Shown here piece after piece: positions 33,565 to 40,922 of a stretch of DNA of 64,000 nucleotides. This DNA comes from Prosthecobacter debontii (GTDB taxonomy: Bacteria > Verrucomicrobiota > Verrucomicrobiia > Verrucomicrobiales > Verrucomicrobiaceae), in contig NZ_FUYE01000007.1 in the NCBI RefSeq assembly GCF_900167535.1, positions 186,001 through 250,000 on the forward strand. Reading direction: 5' to 3'. The notes beneath the pieces are model-generated. The model was given only the letters and a program-made list of their open reading frames with translations. It did no database searches and had not been told where the DNA came from. The translations under genes and the position numbers were made by a program. How positions within the stretch are numbered: the stretch's first letter is position 1; each line of letters starts with the position of its first letter.

Positions 33565-35478
33565 TCACTCGGCTTCATCTTTAAACATGCCGAGGGCTTC
33601 GAAGGGTAGTTTGAGACCTTCGCGCAGGACTTTGCTGCTGAGCTTGGCCCCAGTGGTCGCGGTTTGAGAGGTGCCTTTGAGCAGGCTTTTCACGCCGCCG
33701 ATGGGTCCCTCAGGGGTGACCTGGATATCATCGAGCGGACCGCTGACTTCCATATCGGTGAAGACATGACTGAGGGGTAAGGTGATACGGCCGACGATGC
33801 CACGCAAGTTCGCGCGGGCTTTCCCCTCCACGCGGCGTTTGACGAGATCCACGGTGCCCTTGGCAGTGACGGTGACGGAGTTGCTGCGGGCCTTGAAGGG
33901 ATCAATGGTGGCGATGCCTTTGGACATGTTGAAGCGGACCTGAAAACTGCCCACACCCGCACGCCCCCGATCCGGCAGCACTTTGGGGAAGAGGGTGTAA
34001 GCCTGCTCGATGAGGGGGATATGAACGACAGGAGCCTCGGTCAGGACGAGGCTGCCACTGCCTGTGGAGCGGATGGGCTGATTGCAGACGGAGCCGTTGT
34101 AAGTTAGGGAGAGATCGGACTCCGCCAAGTCATCACTGATTTTCCCCAGCCAGGGACTGAGGCGAGCGAGGCGGAGGGATTTGAGCGAGAGTTTGGCTTT
34201 TTTTAGAGTTTCACCATCGTAGCTGAGGGCGTCCAGGGTGAAGTGACCATCCAGCAACCGGCCTTGCAGGTCATCGAATCGCCAGAGGCTGTCTTGGCGT
34301 GAAACCGCACCCGTAAGCTGATCCACGGCCAAAGGATGATCCCTGACGGTGAGGATGAGTGAAGCAGGACTACGCAGTTGGAGCCGACCCAGAGTCCAAT
34401 CCGCACGGGAACTCCGGGGCAAGGGCCAGACGAGGTCGGTGAGGAGGAGATCGGGAAAGGTCTTCACCTGGACCGTGGTGGGGATGTGCTCGGCCAAGGG
34501 GGGATAGGTGCGGGCAAGCTCCAGAACATCGGCGGGGCCTTCCAAACGAGCCACGGTGAGGGTCCGTTCTTCACCCCCCAGGTAATGGGCCTGGAACTCA
34601 TCCGTGCGTCCGGTGCTATCCGTTAAAGTCCCTGCAATGAGGAGCGGCCCAGGCTGCCAACTTTCGCGGGTGAGTTTGACCCGGGAACTGCCCGTCAGGA
34701 GCTGGAGGTCACAGGTGAGGTCGAGTCCCGCATCGCTCGCTCGCCCTGTGACAAGCGCCTGACGCAGGGGCAGGCCGCGCCATTCAACGTCCTGGCCTTC
34801 GCCTTTCAGATCAGAGGTCCAGGTCATGGGGAGGGTGCGGCGATCCACCGTGAAGCGGCCTGTGACTCGGAAGGGCCCCGTGCCTGGGGTAAACTGGAGT
34901 GCCGTGAGGGTGGCCCGAAGCGGGCGGAGCCGAAGGTAGAACTCGCGCGGAGATTCCCCTGGAGAGGGTGGGGAGGTGAACAGCGTGCCCGTCAGTGCGA
35001 TGGTCAGCGGGCCCTCGGTAGCTTCCAGATGGGTGAATTCCGCTTGGCCAGCCGCCACCGTGAAATCCGTGCTGAAGCCGTGTAAAGTGACCGCACCCTC
35101 CTCGTCTCTCAGCACCAGGGTGGTATCCTCCGCCTGCCAGCGGGTGGCGATGCGCCGCGTGTCCCAAAAATCCCGCCAGAGGAGATCCACATGCAGTTCG
35201 CCGATTTCCAGCAACGGCGGTTCTCCTGCCGAGGTGTGTTCTAAGGCTGCCTTTTCCAGGGTGATGCCTCCCCAGAGCGACCAGGTTTGCCGCTCCGACC
35301 TGAGCACGAGCCCGCGCTTGGCCAGTTGGTCATTGATCCGCTCGCGCGCGCTGCTGATGAGGCCCTGATAGACGGCCCAGAGTAATAGGCCGAAAACGAG
35401 GAAAGCCAGCAGCCAACGAAGCCCCCGTCGCCTCGCGGTCGGAGGCACGAGAACGAATTGAGCGGATGACGTGGACAT
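33565..35478 (-). CDS. AsmA-like envelope protein (637 residues)
   Basis: One membrane helix near the N-terminus (LLAFLVFGLLLWAVYQGLI) anchors a long periplasmic part built from repeated beta strands, as in the AsmA/YhdP/TamB group. The C-terminal portion has the AsmA_2 type: FNMSKGIATIDPFKARSNSVTVTAKGTVDL, then VGRITLPLSHVFTDMEVSGPLDDIQV. Such proteins form groove-like bridges for lipids between the membranes. A second, unrelated-looking AsmA-type gene lies at 44503-46038. The gene is divergent from the hybrid kinase gene at 35730. Confidence 0.72.
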   Translation of the reverse strand: MSTSSAQFVLVPPTARRRGLRWLLAFLVFGLLLWAVYQGLISSARERINDQLAKRGLVLRSERQTWSLWGGITLEKAALEHTSAGEPPLLEIGELHVDLLWRDFWDTRRIATRWQAEDTTLVLRDEEGAVTLHGFSTDFTVAAGQAEFTHLEATEGPLTIALTGTLFTSPPSPGESPREFYLRLRPLRATLTALQFTPGTGPFRVTGRFTVDRRTLPMTWTSDLKGEGQDVEWRGLPLRQALVTGRASDAGLDLTCDLQLLTGSSRVKLTRESWQPGPLLIAGTLTDSTGRTDEFQAHYLGGEERTLTVARLEGPADVLELARTYPPLAEHIPTTVQVKTFPDLLLTDLVWPLPRSSRADWTLGRLQLRSPASLILTVRDHPLAVDQLTGAVSRQDSLWRFDDLQGRLLDGHFTLDALSYDGETLKKAKLSLKSLRLARLSPWLGKISDDLAESDLSLTYNGSVCNQPIRSTGSGSLVLTEAPVVHIPLIEQAYTLFPKVLPDRGRAGVGSFQVRFNMSKGIATIDPFKARSNSVTVTAKGTVDLVKRRVEGKARANLRGIVGRITLPLSHVFTDMEVSGPLDDIQVTPEGPIGGVKSLLKGTSQTATTGAKLSSKVLREGLKLPFEALGMFKDEAE

Positions 35479-35581
35479 GGCACACAGAGGCTAGGGACCG
35501 CAGCCTTGGGTGGCTTTCCCAGGCGCTCCCATGTACTCGTTTCCGTGGGGCCCACCGCGTGTACCTGAACCGGTGACGCTG

Positions 35582-35597
35582 TGAAGGTGCACCTTCA
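35582..35597. promoter_or_regulatory. 16-base perfect palindrome in a divergent promoter region
   Basis: TGAAGGTG followed by its exact reverse complement CACCTTCA, with no spacer. It lies 104 bases upstream of the AsmA-like start and 133 bases upstream of the hybrid kinase start. It could be an operator for either gene. No regulator is identified. Confidence 0.4.
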
Positions 35598-35625
35598 ATC
35601 CGCCTGACCTAAGCTAAGACATGAA

Positions 35626-35653
35626 CTGACAAAAATGAGAGAAACTGTATTAA
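35626..35653 (+). promoter_or_regulatory. Candidate promoter for the hybrid histidine kinase gene
   Basis: CTGACA (35626-35631), a 16-base spacer and TATTAA (35648-35653) in an AT-rich stretch. The palindrome at 35582 lies about 30 bases upstream, where an activator could bind. Confidence 0.4.
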
Positions 35654-35729
35654 CATTTAGCTCCATTCTTCAGCATTAAGGATTGCAAAAAGCCTTTCTG
35701 AAAGGAGGAGTTCCCGATTCCTTTTTCTG

Positions 35730-37337
35730 ATGCAGCGCTCCTTCCGCCTTCTCCTGATCGACGATTCGGCTGATGATGCCGAAAACGTGATCCGGACGCT
35801 GCGTCGCGGAGGACTGGAGCCTGAGGCGAGACAGGTGTGGGACTGGGAGAAGCTGGAGACGGCACTCCAGGGAGAAGCTTGGGATTTCATCCTGTGTGAT
35901 CACCGCCTGCCGACGTTCGACTCCAGCGATGTGTTGAATCTCGTTCATCGCCTGAAGCTCACGGATGTACCGTTCATTTTGATCTCGGGAGAGATCGATG
36001 TTCAAACGGCGGTGGCAAAGATGCGGGAGGGAGCCTGTGACTTCATTTTGAAGGATGACCTGTCTCGGCTGGTTCCGGCGATTCAGCGGGAGAGGGAGCA
36101 GGCGCAGATGCGGAGGGAGAAGCAGCGTGCGGAGCAGGAGCTGCGTGAGTCTAACCAAAAGCTGCGTCTCACGCTGAATTCATTGACGACGGTGCAGCAG
36201 CAACTGATCGCTTCAGAGCGGTTTCGTGCCTTGGGACAGATGGCCAGCGGCATCGCGCATGATTTCAATAACTCTTTGGCGAAGATCCTGGGCATCACGG
36301 AACTGCTGGAATGTGGCCCGAATCCAGATTTGGTCTTGCTGCAACAGCTCAAAACCATCGTGGGCGATGCCGCCGCAGTGGTGAGACGTCTGCTGGATTT
36401 TTATCGGGATCATCCGGTGAAAAAGATGCGAGCGGTGGAAACGGCGGAGATCCTCAAGGAAGTGAAGGACTTTACCCGGCCCCGCTGGCAGAATGGCCTG
36501 ACAGGAGGGGCGGAGATGGTGGAAGTGATCGTCAAGGCTCACGCGACGGGGCAGGGACTGGCCGATGCCTCGCAGCTCCGCGAGATTTTGACCAACTTGG
36601 TTTTCAATGCCTGCGATGCGCTGCCGAAAGGTGGGGTCATCGAGCTCATCTCCCGCGATGCTGAGGAGCAGGTGGAGATCGTGGTGAAAGACAATGGCTG
36701 CGGGATGAGTGAGGAGGTGCTAAAGCGCTGCCTGGAGCCTCTCTTCACCACCAAAGGAGATCTAGGAACGGGCATGGGGCTGGCCATTGCCGCAGGGTTG
36801 GTCGAGTCATTCGGAGGCAGCTTGCGGGTGGAAAGCCAGGAAGGCAACGGCACCTCCGTGATCGTGAGCCTGCGTCGTGCCAATGCTGAGATCCGGCGGG
36901 AGGTGCCTGCGGGGACAAAGAAGGCAGAAACGCCCCCGAGTGCACAACACGGTTTGAAGATCCTGGTGGTGGATGATGAGCGAGTCATCACCGATTTATT
37001 GGCTCAAGTCCTGGCTCTGAGCGGCCATGAGGTGAAGGCGTTTTATGATCCGCTGGAGGCACTGAAAGCGGTGGCAGAGGAAAGCTTCGACGTGGTGATT
37101 TCAGACCGTTCCATGCCAGGGCTGAAAGGAGACTCATTAGCCTCTGAGGTGAGGCGCCTGCATCCGCAATGCCGATTCATCATGATGACCGGATTTGGAG
37201 ACATCATGATGCTGAATGCGGAATTGCCGAGCGGAGTGGACTTGATCTTGACCAAGCCTGTCACACGCAAATCCTTGGAGGCAGCTTTACGAACTCTCGT
37301 GCCTGACCGGGGTGCTCCAGCGCCTCCAGCAGTCTAG
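35730..37337 (+). CDS. Hybrid histidine kinase with receiver domains at both ends
   Basis: The 535-residue protein reads REC, coiled coil, HisKA, HATPase, REC. REC1 (1-120) has Asp57 (ILCDHRLP) and Lys108. A charged helix (115-165) leads to the phosphoacceptor His177 (GIAHDFNNSL), the NtrB-type H-box. The ATP domain has Asn293 (NLVFNACDAL), DNGCGM (321-326) and GTGMGLA. REC2 (410-525) has the acidic pocket DDE, Asp459 (VISDRSMPG) and Lys509. There is no membrane segment, so the first receiver probably takes the input and controls the kinase. The nearest ribosome-binding-like GGAGG is 21 bases before the ATG. It is followed after 43 bases by another kinase and a response regulator. Confidence 0.92.
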   Translation: MQRSFRLLLIDDSADDAENVIRTLRRGGLEPEARQVWDWEKLETALQGEAWDFILCDHRLPTFDSSDVLNLVHRLKLTDVPFILISGEIDVQTAVAKMREGACDFILKDDLSRLVPAIQREREQAQMRREKQRAEQELRESNQKLRLTLNSLTTVQQQLIASERFRALGQMASGIAHDFNNSLAKILGITELLECGPNPDLVLLQQLKTIVGDAAAVVRRLLDFYRDHPVKKMRAVETAEILKEVKDFTRPRWQNGLTGGAEMVEVIVKAHATGQGLADASQLREILTNLVFNACDALPKGGVIELISRDAEEQVEIVVKDNGCGMSEEVLKRCLEPLFTTKGDLGTGMGLAIAAGLVESFGGSLRVESQEGNGTSVIVSLRRANAEIRREVPAGTKKAETPPSAQHGLKILVVDDERVITDLLAQVLALSGHEVKAFYDPLEALKAVAEESFDVVISDRSMPGLKGDSLASEVRRLHPQCRFIMMTGFGDIMMLNAELPSGVDLILTKPVTRKSLEAALRTLVPDRGAPAPPAV

Positions 37338-37380
37338 ATAGGGTCCCCGTTGAATAGGCCTCAGCGCGCCTTCCCTGATT

Positions 37381-38550
37381 ATGATCGATTTTTTCAGCAA
37401 GCTTTTCGATACCAGCGGCTTTCCAGCTCGCTGGCACTGCGGCATGTGGGACGAGGGGCACGGCTGGCTGCACATCATTTCGGATACGCTGATTTTCGGG
37501 GCTTACACCTTGATCCCGGTCAGTCTGCTGATCTTTGCCTGGAAGAAACATCGCGAGATCCTGTTTGCGAAACTGGTGTGGCTGTTTGCGGCTTTCATCT
37601 TGGCTTGCGGCATTGGGCATTTGATTGAGGCGACGATCTTTTGGCATCCCTGGTATCGCTTTTCCGGTTTGGTGAAAGCGATCACGGCATTGGTCTCGTG
37701 GGCCACGCTGATCATGATCATTCGTCTTTTGCCCACGGCCCTGCATGTGCCGGGCTTGCTCACCGTGAATAAGAAATTGGAGTCTTTGGTGGAGGAACAG
37801 GGGCGCACGACCAAAGAGCTGCAACGGAGCAATGAAGACCTGAATCAGTTTGCGTATGTGGCGTCCCATGACCTGAAGGCCCCCTTGCGTTCCATTCGTA
37901 GTCTCGCAAGCTGGATTGAGGAGGACTGTGAAGGCATCCTACCGGAAACGAGCCAACGGCATCTCAGCCAGCTCAAAAACCGTGTCGAACGCCTGGATGC
38001 TCTGCTGAACGATCTGTTAACGTACTCTCGCTCCGGCCGCGAACTCTCGGCTCCTGAAAAGGTGGATGTGCTTCAGCTTGCTAAGCAAGTGACAGATTAT
38101 CTCGTGCCGAGCGAGGGGGGCTTTAAGGTGGAGATCGACGCCAAAGGCATTGAGTTTGTGACGTGGCGGGTGCCCATGGAGCAGATTTTACGCAATCTGG
38201 TCTCGAACGCATTGAAGCATCATGGGGGAGCGTCTGGCGTGATCAAGATCGCGGCGGAAGTTAAACCGGACCGGGTGCTGCTCAGCGTGAGTGACGATGG
38301 GCAGGGCATTGCGCCGGAGTTTCATCAGAGGATCTTTGGCATGTTTCAGACGTTGAAGTCCAAAGATGAAGTCGAGGGCTCAGGGATGGGCCTAGCGATT
38401 GTTGCACGTCTCGCGGAACGGATTGGCGGACGCGTTACCTGTGAGTCCGATGTGGGAAAAGGCTCGCGTTTCACCCTGATTCTGCCTTTGGTGCCTCCTC
38501 CTGAATACGTAACTGACCTCCAGATTAAACTCCGCAAACATGGCCTCTGA
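37381..38550 (+). CDS. Membrane histidine kinase with an ethylene-receptor-like sensor domain
   Basis: The 389-residue protein begins with three membrane helices (about residues 32-118). They match the ethylene-binding domain of plant ETR1 and its cyanobacterial relatives: Asp35-x6-Tyr42 and Pro46 in ISDTLIFGAYTLIP, and Cys76-x3-His80 in ACGIGHLIE. These correspond to ETR1 Asp25, Tyr32, Pro36, and the copper ligands Cys65 and His69. A coiled coil leads to HisKA with His163 (VASHDLKAPLRSI), and HATPase motifs NLVSNALKHH, DDGQGI and GSGMGLAIV. There is no GAF domain, unlike the ETR1 family. It should autophosphorylate and pass phosphate to the receiver encoded by the overlapping next gene. Ethylene binding is an inference. 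Confidence 0.88.
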   Translation: MIDFFSKLFDTSGFPARWHCGMWDEGHGWLHIISDTLIFGAYTLIPVSLLIFAWKKHREILFAKLVWLFAAFILACGIGHLIEATIFWHPWYRFSGLVKAITALVSWATLIMIIRLLPTALHVPGLLTVNKKLESLVEEQGRTTKELQRSNEDLNQFAYVASHDLKAPLRSIRSLASWIEEDCEGILPETSQRHLSQLKNRVERLDALLNDLLTYSRSGRELSAPEKVDVLQLAKQVTDYLVPSEGGFKVEIDAKGIEFVTWRVPMEQILRNLVSNALKHHGGASGVIKIAAEVKPDRVLLSVSDDGQGIAPEFHQRIFGMFQTLKSKDEVEGSGMGLAIVARLAERIGGRVTCESDVGKGSRFTLILPLVPPPEYVTDLQIKLRKHGL

Positions 38551-38977
38551 ACCCATTTCCCTGCTTTTGATCGATGACGATGACGTGGAAGCGGAGATGG
38601 TGCATCGCTCGCTGAAGAAGGTCAAAATCGCTAATGAAGTGATCCGTGCTCGCGACGGTATCGAGGGCTTGGCACTGCTGCGGGGGCAGGGGGAAAGGAA
38701 GATCTCAGGACCCGTTTTGATCCTGCTGGATCTCAACATGCCCAGGATGAATGGCTTGGAATTCCTGGAGGCGATCCGCGCCGACGAACGCCTGCAGCAA
38801 TTGGTGGTCTTCGTTTTGACCACCTCGAATGACGAAAACGATAAAGCGGCCGCTTACACCCAGAATGTAGCGGGCTACATCGTGAAGTCACACGCAGGCC
38901 GGGACTTCATGAACCTGATGGATATGATCGAGATGTTTTGGAGACTGGTGGAGTTCCCTCAGGCACCCCAAGCGTGA
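38540..38977 (+). CDS. Rcp1-like single-domain response regulator
   Basis: The 145-residue protein is one receiver domain: acidic cluster IDDDD, phosphoacceptor Asp64 (ILLDLNMPRMNG), Thr94 (VFVLTTSNDEN) and Lys116 (AGYIVKSHAG). No output domain is fused. The variant with VLTTS, DxxxAYxxxVAGYIVK and a C-terminal helix FWRLVEFP matches the Rcp1/phytochrome-partner group. It overlaps the upstream kinase gene by 11 bases, so the two are coexpressed and should form a cognate pair. Output is probably by protein contact or further phosphotransfer. Confidence 0.9.
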   Translation: MASEPISLLLIDDDDVEAEMVHRSLKKVKIANEVIRARDGIEGLALLRGQGERKISGPVLILLDLNMPRMNGLEFLEAIRADERLQQLVVFVLTTSNDENDKAAAYTQNVAGYIVKSHAGRDFMNLMDMIEMFWRLVEFPQAPQA

Positions 38978-39027
38978 GATGGGCCGAGTGACTTGATGCA
39001 GGGCTTTTCTGCGGCAGGTTCGCCCGC

Positions 39028-39912
39028 ATGAGATGGACCCTTTTTCTACCGCTGGCCTGCCTGCTGACGCAGTGCACCTCACCTCGTCCAGGGAGTGAAG
39101 CGACAAGCCTCCCACCAACGACACCTCAGGGGCTGCCACAGATCATCAACGTCTCCGCCTATGACCCGAAGGAGAAACAACGGGAAGGGCGCGGCTACTC
39201 CGAGCATGATGTCTCCGCACTCCGGGCCAATTGTGCCGTGGGCTTGATCGCACGGGCAGGTAAGGGAGGCAATCTCGACACGAAGTGCGCCTCATTCCTG
39301 ACATCGGCAGATCGTGCGGGCATGTTGCCGGGCGTTTATTATCGCCTTCAGACTCATGTGGATGCCGTGGCTCAGGCCGATCAGTTTGTGAATCGGGCGC
39401 TGGCGCTGGCGCGCAGCCGGTCGTGGAATGCACCTGCCCTGCTGCTGTGTGGAGATTTCGATGCACAGTCGCGCCTGTCAGACATTCTACGGTTCATGGA
39501 GCGGGTGGAAGCACGCACTGGGGTGGTGCCGGTGGCTTATCTGGAAAATAGCCAGCATCTCAAGCTGCTGCTGGGCGGGGCCGATGCCGCCACGAAGGCG
39601 CGCCTGCGCCGCATGCCTTACTGGTTGGCCCTGTATGCCCATGATAGCGGAGCGGGCCCGGTTTTCCCCGCGCCAGGAAATCCGCGGGGGTTAGTGAACC
39701 AATACAAGGTCTGGTCTGACTGGACCCTCTGGCAATACGGCGGTGTGGACTGGGAGCGGGGACATTCGCGTCCCAAAGTGTACAACCACGGTTCCTGGCG
39801 ATTCAGCCCCTACTTTGGCAACATGGATCGCCCGCTGGAACGCAATGTTTTCAACGGCTCGCAAGCGGAACTGCTCAGCTTTTGGCAACGGCATGGCTTG
39901 AAACTCCACTGA
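39028..39912 (+). CDS. GH25-like lipoprotein with altered catalytic positions
   Basis: The 294-residue product has a lipobox (LACLLTQC, Cys16). The main domain follows glycoside hydrolase family 25 (lysozyme-like muramidase) order: NVSAYDP near the start, VGLIARAGKGGNLDTKCASFL, GVYYRLQTHVDAVAQADQFVNRAL, and LWQYGGVDWERG near the end. In active GH25 enzymes the first motif carries Asp (DVS) and the central one ends D-x-E. Here these read Asn41 and Asp143-Phe-Asp145. It may therefore bind but not cut peptidoglycan, or use a variant mechanism. The family call is by pattern only. Confidence 0.65.
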   Translation: MRWTLFLPLACLLTQCTSPRPGSEATSLPPTTPQGLPQIINVSAYDPKEKQREGRGYSEHDVSALRANCAVGLIARAGKGGNLDTKCASFLTSADRAGMLPGVYYRLQTHVDAVAQADQFVNRALALARSRSWNAPALLLCGDFDAQSRLSDILRFMERVEARTGVVPVAYLENSQHLKLLLGGADAATKARLRRMPYWLALYAHDSGAGPVFPAPGNPRGLVNQYKVWSDWTLWQYGGVDWERGHSRPKVYNHGSWRFSPYFGNMDRPLERNVFNGSQAELLSFWQRHGLKLH

Positions 39913-40004
39913 GTCGCCCTCCGATACCCAAGCCTAGCCTGAAGTTATTTGAAGGTTTAAAGATACCTTGGCCGGAGAATCGCGTAGAAGACTCTTGAAC
40001 GCGT

Positions 40005-40628
40005 ATGAACTCCCTTTCCCTCCCCATCGCTAACCTGAAGGCCCTGATGCAGGCGGGCTTTCTGCTGGGCTTGGGAATGCTGGGCAGTTGTGCCACCGCT
40101 CCTCGGGAGACGGCTCAGGTCTCTCTGGAACAACGTCAAGCTGTTGAAGATCAAACGGTTGAGCCCCAAGTCACGCAGCCAAAACTGTCCATGACAGAGT
40201 GGACACTGCTGGAGATGGGTTTCGATGAAGCCAAGGCCATCAGCGCTCAGTCTGCGGATGTGGGCTCCCAATTTCGAGTGGCGGCCGATCAGATCGAAGT
40301 CCTGAAGGCAGACGCCGAAGGCAAACCGCTGAAAGTGAAGGCCACGGGCCATGTGTTTGTGGAAATGAACATCGGAGATCGTGCAACGGCTCTCTGTGAA
40401 GAGGCGGAAATCACAGCCCAGCAGGCGGTCTTCAAAGGCCGACCTCTCCTCATGCAGAATAGCCAAGTGGCTAAGGCCACCCATCCAGCCACCACCTTTC
40501 GCGTGACGGATTTTCTCAAGGTGTCGGGTGACTTCGAATTCATCCGCCCTGCCGAGGTGATGCAGTCCATTTTGATGGCGGCAGATCCCCTCCTGCCTTC
40601 GGCGCCGAACGCGGTCGCTCTGCATTGA
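40005..40628 (+). CDS. Putative lipoprotein, possibly LptA/OstA-like
   Basis: The 207-residue product has a leader with a candidate lipobox (LGMLGSC, Cys29). The middle part is a run of short beta strands, VAADQIEVLKADAEGKPLKVKATGHVFVEM, then RATALCEEAEITAQQAVFKGRPLLMQ. This resembles the repeating fold of LptA-type proteins, in which each line changes from making or transforming to masking. That comparison is weak, and the function is unknown. It is followed by an extended hairpin. Confidence 0.5.
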   Translation: MNSLSLPIANLKALMQAGFLLGLGMLGSCATAPRETAQVSLEQRQAVEDQTVEPQVTQPKLSMTEWTLLEMGFDEAKAISAQSADVGSQFRVAADQIEVLKADAEGKPLKVKATGHVFVEMNIGDRATALCEEAEITAQQAVFKGRPLLMQNSQVAKATHPATTFRVTDFLKVSGDFEFIRPAEVMQSILMAADPLLPSAPNAVALH

Positions 40629-40634
40629 GAAAAT

Positions 40635-40668
40635 CGCCTATCGCCATCGATCGATGGCGACGGAGGCG
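40635..40668. repeat. Extended palindrome after the lipoprotein gene
   Basis: TCGCCATCGA (40641-40650) is followed at once by its exact reverse complement (40651-40660), a perfect 20-base palindrome. It sits inside CGCCT/AGGCG (40635-40639 and 40664-40668), so a longer hairpin can form. It begins 6 bases after the lipoprotein stop and could end its transcription, although there is no T-tract, or serve as an operator. Confidence 0.5.
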
Positions 40669-40922
40669 TGAAAGACTCACTTCACGTTCGATGAGAGTTG
40701 AGTTGATGGAACGGAATCTCTGTGTCTAGTGGCGAGGATGTGTGCCCTTGTGCACCAGCCTGCTGGATTGTCTGCCTGCGGTCTGTTTGCTGAGCTTTTT
40801 TCAATCCTCCTTTTCAAACCTGAACGATGTCCGCCCGACAGCACCGCCAAGGGGTCTAGGGCTTGATCGCTGAACATCAGGTTTTTCTCTCTACGGCCTC
40901 CGTTTGTTCTCGGAGTTCCTCC

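Noticed and set aside
40629-40922. Possible K+ or c-di-AMP riboswitch upstream of kup
   Set aside because: I could not match the conserved segments of the ydaO-type riboswitch; only a palindrome is clear.
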